From Shewanella intestini (GTDB lineage: Bacteria; Pseudomonadota; Gammaproteobacteria; Enterobacterales; Shewanellaceae), in assembly GCF_018221465.1 (NCBI RefSeq), contig NZ_JAAIKR010000019.1:1-64000 (forward strand): a DNA stretch of 64,000 nt, read 5' to 3'. The translations under genes and the position numbers were made by a program. A model generated the notes under the pieces. The model had not been told where the DNA came from, made no database searches, and saw nothing but the letters and a program-made list of their open reading frames with translations. Numbering within the stretch: position 1 is the first letter of the stretch; every line of letters starts with the position of its first letter. Below, in pieces: positions 1 through 7,763 of this stretch.

Positions 1-74
1 CAAAATACAGTTGGCTTTGCTCCTTCGTCGCTTATTCTAGCCAACTATATTTTGCCATTAACAGGGCGTTATAT
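1..74 (+). repeat. integron attC site, left part cut off
   Basis: The arms GTTGGCT (10-16) and AGCCAAC (39-45) form an inverted repeat extended outward by CAAAATA and TATTTTG, and the site ends in a core-like GTTATAT (68-74). This is the folded shape of an attC recombination site. The inverse core at its left end is outside the window. It belongs to the cassette that lies to the left. Confidence 0.75.
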
Positions 75-94
75 TTTTATTTGAGTTTTGAAGT

Positions 95-1033
95 ATGAAA
101 AAAAGAAGACATCATTATGTTTGGCGTAATTATCTGCGTTCTTGGTCGGATAATGAGCAAATATGGTGTGTAAGAAACAAGAAGGTTTTTCCCACTAACT
201 TAATGAATATAGGGCAAGAGCGAGACTTCTATCGCCTAAATGAGTTAACAAAAAAAGAAGTCTCGTTTTTAACATTATTGCTCAATCAGCATTCCTCTGA
301 GGCAATACAAAAATTGAATCATGGGTGGATGGAACTATTTACCGCAGTATTTCAAATTCGTGAACAAGTCAATAAGCATGAGTTAAGCGATGGTGCGTTC
401 GAAGCTGAGATTGAGAAACAAATAATTAACTTAGGTGAAGATTTTCATTGTAAAATAGAAGAAGGCGCAATAAAGTTTTTGGATGGTTTGCTAGACAATG
501 GGACTAACTTTCTTGCTGATGAAGATAATGCTATCGAGTTTATTTATTATCTTTGTGTTCAGTATTTCCGAACTAAGAATATAAAAGAAAGTGCGGCATC
601 TTCAGTATCTGAGTTAGACTTGTTGGATGTGGATAAAGCATGGAATATCCTAAGTCATACATTTTCTACCGCTTTGGCTTGGAGTATATATGCTGAGCGA
701 TCGCAGTGGAGTTCGGTTATTTTAGAAAACCATACATCTTTCCCTTTTCTTACTAGTGATCAACCGATTATTAACACTTACGCAGCTTTTGGAAAGCAAG
801 TCAAAGATCACGATGAATTGGAGTTCTACTATCCATTGTCACCTGAAAAAGCACTGTTACTTACAAAGAAAGCTGAATATAAAGATATGCCATCTAAATT
901 TTTAAATGAATTGGAGGCAAGCGGTTACAATGACATTATGATTAATATGTCCCATGAACAAATCTACTCGTTTCAAAAAGAACAGTTAGAAATGTATGTT
1001 CAAAAATATAACAAAATGTTAAACAGGGACTAA
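95..1033 (+). CDS. DUF4238 domain protein in an integron cassette (candidate anti-phage protein)
   Basis: The 312-residue protein opens with HHYVWRNYLRSW, the His-rich start typical of DUF4238 proteins (compare HHYVPxxYLRxF). There is no signal peptide or membrane segment, so it is probably cytosolic. A conserved SDQP motif sits in the second half. The catalytic role of the family is not settled; one member (Rst_DUF4238) was reported as a single-gene anti-phage system. The gene is the only ORF of a cassette bounded by attC sites at 1-74 and 1006-1104, and its last codons lie inside the second site. I see no promoter of its own and only a weak Shine-Dalgarno (GAAG), so expression probably depends on read-through. 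The family call is good; the defence role is inference. Confidence 0.8.
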   Translation: MKKRRHHYVWRNYLRSWSDNEQIWCVRNKKVFPTNLMNIGQERDFYRLNELTKKEVSFLTLLLNQHSSEAIQKLNHGWMELFTAVFQIREQVNKHELSDGAFEAEIEKQIINLGEDFHCKIEEGAIKFLDGLLDNGTNFLADEDNAIEFIYYLCVQYFRTKNIKESAASSVSELDLLDVDKAWNILSHTFSTALAWSIYAERSQWSSVILENHTSFPFLTSDQPIINTYAAFGKQVKDHDELEFYYPLSPEKALLLTKKAEYKDMPSKFLNELEASGYNDIMINMSHEQIYSFQKEQLEMYVQKYNKMLNRD

Positions 1034-1104
1034 AACGTTTGGCATTATTAGCTTGAAGCTAATTTTAATGCAAATCGTTTTAGCCCGTTAACATGACGTT
1101 ATAT
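1006..1104 (+). repeat. attC site of the DUF4238 cassette
   Basis: The inverse core ATATAAC (1006-1012) is an exact reverse complement of the core GTTATAT (1098-1104). Between them are nested arms: TGTTAA/TTAACA, TAAAACG/CGTTTTA, and a CATTA/TAATG stem with an unpaired G on one side, the usual attC polarity mark. The apical loop is a near-palindrome around TTAGCTT. The arms differ in sequence from the other sites here, so this cassette probably has a different origin. Confidence 0.8.
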
Positions 1105-1118
1105 AGCATGGAGCACAA

Positions 1119-1424
1119 GTGAAAACTCAAGTATCTATTTTCATAATCATTATTCTTTTAATAGCTGGATGCCAGTCAACATATAAACCTAAGTTAACTC
1201 AACTAGAAAAGCAGCAGAAGAAAATGATGTTGAGAGTTGCTCCTAAGGCAGAATTTACAAAATATATTGATATCATGTTTATAAAGAGTTGCGAAGAACT
1301 ATACAAATATATAGAGCCACGTGGAATAACAGTAGTATCAGCAAAAAGTAACCAAATTCTTATCCGTCTTCCATCTGGACAAACAACTGAGATTTCTATA
1401 AATAACTTAGAGTGTCAACAGTAA
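1119..1424 (+). CDS. small cassette-encoded lipoprotein, function unknown
   Basis: 101 residues starting at a GTG. The N terminus is a lipoprotein signal: a short charged start, a run of Ile/Leu, then a lipobox LIAGC with the Cys at about residue 18. The mature part is Lys-rich and has two further Cys residues near its middle and end that could form a disulfide. I do not recognise a domain. It is the only ORF between two attC sites, so it is a mobile cassette gene lacking an evident promoter. AT-rich codon use matches the other cassettes and differs from the chromosome to the right. Confidence 0.65.
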   Translation: MKTQVSIFIIIILLIAGCQSTYKPKLTQLEKQQKKMMLRVAPKAEFTKYIDIMFIKSCEELYKYIEPRGITVVSAKSNQILIRLPSGQTTEISINNLECQQ

Positions 1425-1431
1425 TATTGCT

Positions 1432-1529
1432 ATATAACAAGCTAATTAATAAGGACAAAAAACAGTTGGCTGTTTTCGTTCCTCAACATTTTAGCCAACA
1501 ATTTTTTGCCCATTATTAAGGCGTTAGGC
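1432..1529 (+). repeat. attC site between cassettes 2 and 3
   Basis: The inverse core ATATAAC (1432-1438) is followed by GTTGGCT and AGCCAAC arms around a GTTTTCGTTCCTC loop, and the site closes with a perfect core GTTAGGC (1523-1529). The inner arms match those of the site at 1-74, the type common in Shewanella integrons. The inverse core matches the core at 1098-1104, as expected if the cassette integrated as one circle. Confidence 0.8.
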
Positions 1530-1541
1530 AGTAGGTCGAGT

Positions 1542-1949
1542 ATGGATGAACAAACCAACACTATTTTAGGGTTAATCCTTGCTGTAATTATGGGAATAGT
1601 TACTTGGGCAACTATTTCTAAAAGAGAACAGCAACTTGATGATCCCGACGATGATAGCGTTATCTATTTAGATCAGCTAATAGAAAAATCTTGTCTGCAA
1701 CCTAATGGTAAATACCTTTTACGAGTTTTAAGGCAAAGTGGTAATCTTCAAAAAGATGATCAAGTTTTTAATTCTCATGAAGCGGCAATAAAAAATGCAA
1801 TAACTACTTTTAAACGAGCAAAAATTGACTGTGCTTACGTTACAAAAAATACAGAAGTAGAGTTTTTCTTTCGGCGTCCATATCACCACCATGGAGGGAG
1901 CACGGAGGGTAAAAAAGTAGGTAGTGTTGAAATCTACAAAATAGAGTAG
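1542..1949 (+). CDS. small single-TM cassette protein, function unknown
   Basis: 135 residues from the ATG at 1542. An in-frame TTG lies further upstream (1506) but inside the attC site, so I reject it. One hydrophobic segment (about residues 9-27) follows a short polar N terminus, predicting a membrane-anchored protein. The rest is soluble and charged, with two Cys and a PYHHHGG stretch near the C terminus that could bind metal. No family is recognised. It is the last cassette before the ordinary chromosome; the attC after it is decayed. Confidence 0.6.
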   Translation: MDEQTNTILGLILAVIMGIVTWATISKREQQLDDPDDDSVIYLDQLIEKSCLQPNGKYLLRVLRQSGNLQKDDQVFNSHEAAIKNAITTFKRAKIDCAYVTKNTEVEFFFRRPYHHHGGSTEGKKVGSVEIYKIE

Positions 1950-1954
1950 CCTAC

Positions 1955-2035
1955 TGCTAACAAGAGATTATGGCGTCAAACAGTTGGCTATGCTCGTGCC
2001 TCGTTATTATAGCCTGCCATTTTTAGCCGCTAAGC
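1955..2035 (+). repeat. decayed terminal attC site
   Basis: It starts with TGCTAAC (inverse-core-like) and has a GTTGGCT arm (1983-1989), but the partner arm reads AGCCTGCC instead of AGCCAAC. No clean GTTRRRY core follows; the expected place reads GCTAAGCAAAGCC. It is best read as the last site of the array, no longer a good recombination substrate, marking the integron-chromosome boundary. Confidence 0.5.
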
Positions 2036-2274
2036 AAAGCCTTACCGTATATCCAATTGCCATATCTACCCTAATACCAAAAGTCACTTTTAGAATTTAG
2101 CTTTAAAACGTTTTTGTCCAGAAGTGATCAAACTTTATTATTAAAAAATAACTTTCATGCTCAGATAAATTATCAAACTATTGCCTAATCACCTTTCAAG
2201 AAAATGCTAATTTTTTATCAATCTTTATTATGATCGTACAAGTGCGTTGAGTTTTTACTTTACATCTTGGGCAT
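2036..2274. other. AT-rich intergenic DNA right of the integron
   Basis: No convincing ORF or repeat. It is AT-rich filler between the decayed attC and the possible small RNA gene to its right. Confidence 0.4.
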
Positions 2275-2450
2275 AAAAAAGCGACTTACACCGGGGAGGT
2301 AATAAGCCGCAAAGGTCAGACATTTGGGTAATCAATAACGTCTGATTCGAACTCAATACAGTGATGTTATACGCTTTAGCATTGGCTTATAGTTGCTAGA
2401 ACGTTAGAAACCCCGAGTTAGTTTAACAGTCTCAAACTGTGTGGTTTTGG
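2275..2450 (-). ncRNA. candidate structured small RNA with its own terminator
   Basis: Read on the minus strand the stretch holds three hairpins in a row: TAGCA/TGCTA, TCAGAC/GTCTGA (18-nt loop), and a final stem GCGGCTTA/TAAGTCGC followed by TTTTTT, a factor-independent terminator shape. The loop of the last hairpin contains CCCCG, complementary to a CGGGG near the 5' side, so a pseudoknot is possible. It lies downstream of another terminator at 2501-2538, so an independent transcript is plausible. The 5' end is not defined and I recognise no known RNA family. Confidence 0.35.
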
Positions 2451-2500
2451 TGACATAATGCGTTAATTGCTCAGAGTCGTTAAATAAGTAAGCGTGATTA

Positions 2501-2538
2501 AACAATAAAAACAAGCGCAGGGTTAGCGGCTGCGCTTG
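2501..2538 (-). terminator. terminator of the DUF4397 gene
   Basis: CAAGCGCAG (2512-2520) pairs with CTGCGCTTG (2530-2538). On the minus strand the stem is followed by TTTTTATTG. Confidence 0.7.
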
Positions 2539-2569
2539 CTTTACATCACCACCTTGTTAGAGCAATGAG

Positions 2570-3940
2570 TTACATGGCAACAAAGTCATCCATTAATATC
2601 ACGCCAAATGGAGCCCCACCGCCCATGTTATCAACGGCAGCAACGCTGTATAAGCCATTTGCTTCTAAGGTGACATCAAGCGGGCCAATTGCCACGGTTT
2701 TAGTCCCTGCCACAGTTACTGAAATGGTGTAATTACCCGGTGCAATCGATAAGCTGCCAGATGAGGCTTTAAATGGCACCGCGGTTAAAGCGGGTGTCGC
2801 AGCTGATATATCTGAGCTTTCAGTCAGGTAAATATCCACTTCTGGCGCAGAATACGCACTGTGCAGTACCGTTAATTTGGCTTCGGTGGCAACGCGTCTG
2901 GTTTGCTCCATTAAGATTAATGGCTCAATCATCGTGTCGGTTAACGACCCGACAGCAAAGGCGCTGTAGCTCATGCTAGTTTCCAATTCAAAAGCCGCGT
3001 TATCGATTACCACAACACTGTTATCGGCATCGGCAGCGACTGTGACGGTATGAGCTCCTGCGGGAATATTAACGTAACCGGTGAATCCACTAAACGCTAA
3101 CATGTTAACGGCTGGTACTGCGCCACCATCAAGAAATACATCAACTTCTGGTGCGTCGGCAACGGCATGCACTACGCGAATATCCGCGCCTGAATTCACG
3201 TCATATAACATCACTTGGTCATCGGGTAATGCAACATGTAACATCACAGGTGCCATGCCTGCTCCCGTATTTGGGATCGCGCTAATTAAATAGTCACCCA
3301 TGTCAGCAAGTGCTACGGTGCCAGAGTCATATACGACATCTTTCATGCCGGCGGCAGTAATGCGAATTTGGTAGTCACCTGCAGCAACAGATAATTGGTC
3401 GCTGTTGTCCATATAGTTGGCCGATAATGTCGGGCTCATGCTGCTAATGTCATCATTGGGGGCGGTTACATACACATCTACTAACCCCACACTTGGTGTG
3501 GCATGTAATACTTGCACCCGAGCATAACCGGCGGCAATGTCGTCCATCGGATTGGTTATTAATTTCAGCGACAATGTTTGGTCACCGACATTACCTAATG
3601 CCACAGCGGTGTATTCCATTTGGTCTTCGGTTGTCAGGGCTGCATCTAACACCATTGTGGTGCTACCATCTGCTAAAATAGCATCCACACTAATGTCGTA
3701 GCTGGCAGCGTTGACTTCAATGAGCCCGCTGGACATGGCGTAATCAACATCAGCTAAAAGCTGCGCGCCGTTGGCGTTAACGTTCACCAAAGGTGCATCA
3801 CTGCTTGCATGGATTACGCGAATGTAAGACAGCTCAACGGGAGCGGGGTCTTCAACAACAACGGTGTCATCGTCGTCATCTGAACAGGCTCCAAGCGTGA
3901 CTAGTGATGCGCAAAATGCTAAAGGGTAAATCCTTTTCAT
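2570..3940 (-). CDS. DUF4397-repeat surface lipoprotein
   Basis: 456 residues with a lipoprotein signal ending in LGAC (Cys about residue 19) and then an acidic SDDDDD spacer, so probably anchored in the outer membrane. The rest is beta-rich and made of four related modules, each opening with a version of 'R-V-hydrophobic-HA…AP-VDV' (near residues 40, 142, 254 and 359). This is the DUF4397 pattern, an Ig-like extracellular domain without a known activity. It is transcribed alone, with a terminator after it. Function unknown; adhesion or polymer binding would be guesses. Confidence 0.8.
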   Translation of the reverse strand: MKRIYPLAFCASLVTLGACSDDDDDTVVVEDPAPVELSYIRVIHASSDAPLVNVNANGAQLLADVDYAMSSGLIEVNAASYDISVDAILADGSTTMVLDAALTTEDQMEYTAVALGNVGDQTLSLKLITNPMDDIAAGYARVQVLHATPSVGLVDVYVTAPNDDISSMSPTLSANYMDNSDQLSVAAGDYQIRITAAGMKDVVYDSGTVALADMGDYLISAIPNTGAGMAPVMLHVALPDDQVMLYDVNSGADIRVVHAVADAPEVDVFLDGGAVPAVNMLAFSGFTGYVNIPAGAHTVTVAADADNSVVVIDNAAFELETSMSYSAFAVGSLTDTMIEPLILMEQTRRVATEAKLTVLHSAYSAPEVDIYLTESSDISAATPALTAVPFKASSGSLSIAPGNYTISVTVAGTKTVAIGPLDVTLEANGLYSVAAVDNMGGGAPFGVILMDDFVAM

Positions 3941-4168
3941 GGTTGGTTCCTCGTCGTCTTTAAGTGTTGTTAATCTGCGAGGGGTGTATACGGCAGGTAT
4001 TTTTTATTGGTTCAATATTGGTTCGAAAAAACAACAAATTATCTGCACTTTATTGATGATATTCATTTTTAGTTAGATTAAATGTTTTTAAATTAATCGC
4101 TTACCTCTACATTTAGCGAGATAATCCATTCGACTTATTTTACTTTCACTGAAATAGAGAGACCGCTT

Positions 4169-5311
4169 ATGACAGATAATTGCGATGATGGCGCTGTATC
4201 AAACTCAGCATTAGCAGCGACGTCATTTCGTATTGCCAGCATTAATCTGTTCAATTTTATTGCGCCGCCAGATGCCTATTATGAATTTGAAAATATTTAC
4301 TCAACCGAACAATGGTTAGGTAAATTAACTTGGTTTAGTGACTTTGTCGCTAAGGCCAAGCCAGACATTATTGGCTTTCAAGAGGTGTTTAGTCCTGATG
4401 CGTTAAAAGAGTGGGCGAATAAACAGGGTTATCCCTATTTTGCGGTGGTAGGTGAGCCAGAGTTGGTGAGTGACTATGTCTATAAAAGTCCTGTCGTTGC
4501 TTTGGCTTCGAAATACCCGATAACGCAAGTGAGTGCGGTTGTGCCGCAGGCGCACAGTTGCCAGCAACTGGGATTGCCTAGTACGTTTTCCTTTAGCCGT
4601 GCGCCATTGCGTGCAACGGTTAACTTACCTCATTTTGGTGAGTGTGATTGCTATGTGATTCATTTTAAATCAAAGCGTAATCAATTAGACACCACCGTTG
4701 CCACAGACCAAACATTGTCGGGTGCAGCTGAGTTTGTTGCCCAACAAGTGTTAGGGCGTTGGGGGGCGAGTTTACAGCGTGGCAGCGAAGCAACCTTGCT
4801 CTATCATGCCATGCTCACACGGCGCTTTAGCTGTGGTCATCCGTTTGTATTAATGGGGGATTTTAACGACAGTATTCAAAGCGATTTATTTTCAGCATTT
4901 AGGCAATCAAGCCGAATTTTTCGTAGCGATATTAATGATGTTGCGCTTAGCCAAGTTAGCGACACTGAGCTACAAGCGCAATTGCAACAATTTGGTTTGT
5001 TTGACAGTTATGAGTTATTTGTTGCCCATCAAAAGGCCAATAGGACCTTAGCTCATGATGAATATGAAACTCACTCGCAAGCGTCGCAATTAATGCGACC
5101 AGCCAGCCATTATTTTGGTAATACCGGGTCAGTATTGGATTATATTTTAGTGTCGAGCGAGTTTAATCACGCGGCGATGCAAAACTTAGCGCATATCACT
5201 CACTACCAAACCTTTGACCGTCATTTAGTGCGCCCAGACTACGAGCGTGATAAAAACAGCACTGACCATGCACCGGTAATGATGACGTTTGAACTGCGTG
5301 GGCAAGTATAA
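4169..5311 (+). CDS. endonuclease/exonuclease/phosphatase-fold hydrolase
   Basis: 380 residues without a clear signal peptide. The metal-dependent EEP fold is shown by IIGFQEVF (metal-binding Glu), GDFND in the middle and STDHAPVMM near the end (catalytic Asp-His), with DYILVSSEF before it. All expected catalytic motifs are present. The family includes DNases, phosphodiesterases and sphingomyelinases; the substrate cannot be read from sequence. It converges with the LysR gene, whose stop is only a few bases away. Confidence 0.75.
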   Translation: MTDNCDDGAVSNSALAATSFRIASINLFNFIAPPDAYYEFENIYSTEQWLGKLTWFSDFVAKAKPDIIGFQEVFSPDALKEWANKQGYPYFAVVGEPELVSDYVYKSPVVALASKYPITQVSAVVPQAHSCQQLGLPSTFSFSRAPLRATVNLPHFGECDCYVIHFKSKRNQLDTTVATDQTLSGAAEFVAQQVLGRWGASLQRGSEATLLYHAMLTRRFSCGHPFVLMGDFNDSIQSDLFSAFRQSSRIFRSDINDVALSQVSDTELQAQLQQFGLFDSYELFVAHQKANRTLAHDEYETHSQASQLMRPASHYFGNTGSVLDYILVSSEFNHAAMQNLAHITHYQTFDRHLVRPDYERDKNSTDHAPVMMTFELRGQV

Positions 5312-5316
5312 GTGCT

Positions 5317-6252
5317 TTATTTTAAAACGTGTTTTTCGAGTACGCCGCGTTCAACCAACCGACTTAACACTTGGTGAGTTTGTTTACGAAAGATGTCCCT
5401 AAGCTGCCTGACAATAGGTGTAATTGATTGGCGGCTTGGGCAAATAAGCCATAGCTCTGACATCACAGGCGTATATTGTGGCATTACCCGCACCGCTCGG
5501 CCTGCTAAAATTTCTTCTGCCATATCTAAACACGACTTTATCGCAATGCCTTTACCGGCAATACACCATCGTTTTACGAGTTCACCATCATTGGCAGAGC
5601 GATTTCCTTTTAATTTAATTTTTTGTTCACCGCCTGGGTGCTGGAAGTGCCACTCATCTTGGCGAATATCATTGAGTTGATAAAATAAGCAGTTATGGTC
5701 GAGTAGTTGTTGCGGTGTTTGTGGCTCAGGATGAGTTTGTAAATATTGTGGACTAGCAAATAGCAGCCGCGGGACATTACAGATTTTAAAACCGTAGGCG
5801 TTAGAGTCAGTGGGTGAACCGTATCGCAGCGCCATATCAACACCGTCTCGATAAAAGTCTACATTGCTGTCACTCATGTGAGAGCGCAGTGTCACTTTAG
5901 GGTGTTGCTCCATAAAGTCATCTATCCATGGTGTGACTAAGTTACGGCCGAGATCGGACGATAAAGCAATGCGGATTTCACCGTCAATAATTCCTTCGTC
6001 TTCACGCATATTTTGTTTGGCTTGTTCGAGCATTAAGAGCGCTTGTTCGCATTGAGGTAAATAACGTTCGCCAGCAATGGATAATCTAAGCTGGCGTGTG
6101 GTGCGCACAAATAGCTCAGAACCTAATGAGGCTTCGACGCGTTTAACTGCTGCGCTTGCTGTTGCTGTGCGCATATCAAGGTGAGTGGCTGCCTTGGTAA
6201 TACTTCTAAATTCAGCCACTTTAAGGATAACGATTAAATCTTCTAATAGCAT
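5317..6252 (-). CDS. LysR-family transcriptional regulator
   Basis: 311 residues. An N-terminal winged helix-turn-helix (about 1-60, with SITKAATHLDMRTATASAAVKRVEASLG) is followed by a LysR substrate-binding domain. I chose the ATG at 6252; a longer form could begin at a TTG ten codons upstream, but family N termini begin near MLLEDL. The HTH 'MRTATASAAVKRVE' resembles the CrgA/DsdC-like branch that often controls neighbouring enzymes. The divergent neighbour is the radical SAM gene at 6359, a possible target. The inducer is unknown. Confidence 0.85.
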   Translation of the reverse strand: MLLEDLIVILKVAEFRSITKAATHLDMRTATASAAVKRVEASLGSELFVRTTRQLRLSIAGERYLPQCEQALLMLEQAKQNMREDEGIIDGEIRIALSSDLGRNLVTPWIDDFMEQHPKVTLRSHMSDSNVDFYRDGVDMALRYGSPTDSNAYGFKICNVPRLLFASPQYLQTHPEPQTPQQLLDHNCLFYQLNDIRQDEWHFQHPGGEQKIKLKGNRSANDGELVKRWCIAGKGIAIKSCLDMAEEILAGRAVRVMPQYTPVMSELWLICPSRQSITPIVRQLRDIFRKQTHQVLSRLVERGVLEKHVLK

Positions 6253-6358
6253 ATTGTCTAATCCTATTTGATAATAATTCAAATATTAGGCGGTTCTTGG
6301 CAATGAAAATTGAGCATAACATGTTCATCCTATTTTTAGGCACAATTTAGGTTAGCCA

Positions 6359-7387
6359 ATGTCATCATTTGAATTTCAACAAGGTCCCATTCGCCCGCCA
6401 TCAGAAGCGGATAGCTTACTCATTAGAACCACAGTGGGTTGCCCTTGGAATAAGTGCAATTTTTGCACCTTGTTTAAAGGCATGCAGGCATCAGTTAGGT
6501 CAGTAGAAGCCATTAAAAAAGACATTTGGGCTGCGAAACAGTTTTATAAAAACCGTAAATTTAAGCAGTGTTTTTTACAAGATGGCGACTCTTTTTCGAT
6601 GGACACCGAGGATCTTATTGAGGTGTTAACCACGTTAAAACAAGCATTTCCTGAGCTCACTCAAATTAGTTCTTACGGACGCGCGCAAACCATGACGAAG
6701 AAATCATCGACTGAGATGAAAGCCATTTGTGATGCCGGTTTGAATATGCTGTATTGCGGCTTAGAGTCGGGCTCAATTGAGGTACTTAAACAAAGTCAAA
6801 AAGGCATTACTCCAAAATCGATTGTAAAGTCAGCGGCACAGGCAAAACAAGCCGGGATGAAAATGATGGCATTTGTGATTGCAGGCTTAGGTGGAAAAGC
6901 ATTGTCTGCGGTACATGTTAGACAAACTGCGGCAATTTTAAATCAAATTAACCCTGATGAAATTCGGGTGCTGTCATTAGCGGTAAAAGCGGGCAGTGAA
7001 TTAGATAAATTAAGGCTACAAGGTGAGTTTGAGCCATTAACTGAAATTGAAATGGTGCGAGAACAACAGCAATTATTGTCATTGTTAGATAAGGTAGACG
7101 GCCGTTACGGTCATTATCATGGGATTAACTTACTTACTGAAATTAATGGTAAGTTACCTGAAAATAAGGCTCATTTTAGCGCGATATTCCAACGGTTTTT
7201 TGCCCTGAGTGAGCAGGAACAGAATAACTTTATTCTCGGGCGGCGGTTACATTATTACGCCAGTTTAGACAGTATGAAAAACCAGTTAGTGTTCGACACG
7301 GTAACGCGTGAATTAGCTCGGATTGAACAAGATAAAATGGGCGAGCTTGAAGATATTTTTTATCAACTTAGACAACGAATGATTTAA
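6359..7387 (+). CDS. radical SAM protein (COG1032-like)
   Basis: 342 residues. The [4Fe-4S]-binding cysteines are C28, C33 and C36 in GCPWNKCNFC, a CX4CX2C spacing rather than the textbook CX3CX2C; the CPWNKCxFC form is usual for this COG1032-type group. LYCGLESGS in the middle fits the radical SAM barrel. There is no B12-binding domain at the N terminus. The reaction is unknown. It stands alone, divergent from the LysR gene, with 106 bp between the two starts. Confidence 0.75.
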   Translation: MSSFEFQQGPIRPPSEADSLLIRTTVGCPWNKCNFCTLFKGMQASVRSVEAIKKDIWAAKQFYKNRKFKQCFLQDGDSFSMDTEDLIEVLTTLKQAFPELTQISSYGRAQTMTKKSSTEMKAICDAGLNMLYCGLESGSIEVLKQSQKGITPKSIVKSAAQAKQAGMKMMAFVIAGLGGKALSAVHVRQTAAILNQINPDEIRVLSLAVKAGSELDKLRLQGEFEPLTEIEMVREQQQLLSLLDKVDGRYGHYHGINLLTEINGKLPENKAHFSAIFQRFFALSEQEQNNFILGRRLHYYASLDSMKNQLVFDTVTRELARIEQDKMGELEDIFYQLRQRMI

Positions 7388-7522
7388 CCCGTTGCCTTAG
7401 GGTAGGTTACAACGCACCAGAAGTTATTCACTAGCCATATGCTATAACACTTAGGTTATTCAAAAAAATCAACAGCAACCCATAAAATGATTGTGATGGG
7501 GTAACTGACTTATTTTAGGCTT

Positions 7523-7586
7523 GCTTAGCTGCTTAGCTGCTTAGCTGCTTAGCTGCTTAGCTGCTTAGCTGCTTAGCTGCTTAGTT
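7523..7586. repeat. 8-bp tandem repeat, GCTTAGCT
   Basis: Seven perfect copies of GCTTAGCT (7523-7578) and one changed copy GCTTAGTT lie in the 376-bp gap between the radical SAM gene and the convergent M1-like gene. The unit contains AGCT and could slip in replication. The rest of the gap holds a perfect 14-bp palindrome (7716-7729) and no ORF that I believe. Confidence 0.9.
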
Positions 7587-7763
7587 GCATGACCGTATAA
7601 CTGATGAGGCTATGACGGCTATGCAGCGTGTTGTTAGCGTTGTCCTACAAAGCAATCAAGTCTCGATTGAGATGTGCATAGGCACATTGCTCCAGTTACT
7701 TTATATAGCCTCTCTTGAGCTTAAGCTCACTGACAAGCGTTGTTAAACTCAGGCACTACCCGT

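Noticed and set aside
1506-1541. Longer start (TTG) of the third cassette protein
   Set aside because: It would place coding sequence across the core of the attC site and has no ribosome site; the ATG at 1542 is better.
2275-2450. tRNA gene
   Set aside because: No cloverleaf, T-loop or acceptor stem could be drawn on either strand.
7523-7586. CRISPR array
   Set aside because: Eight-base units repeat head to tail without spacers, and no cas genes are present.
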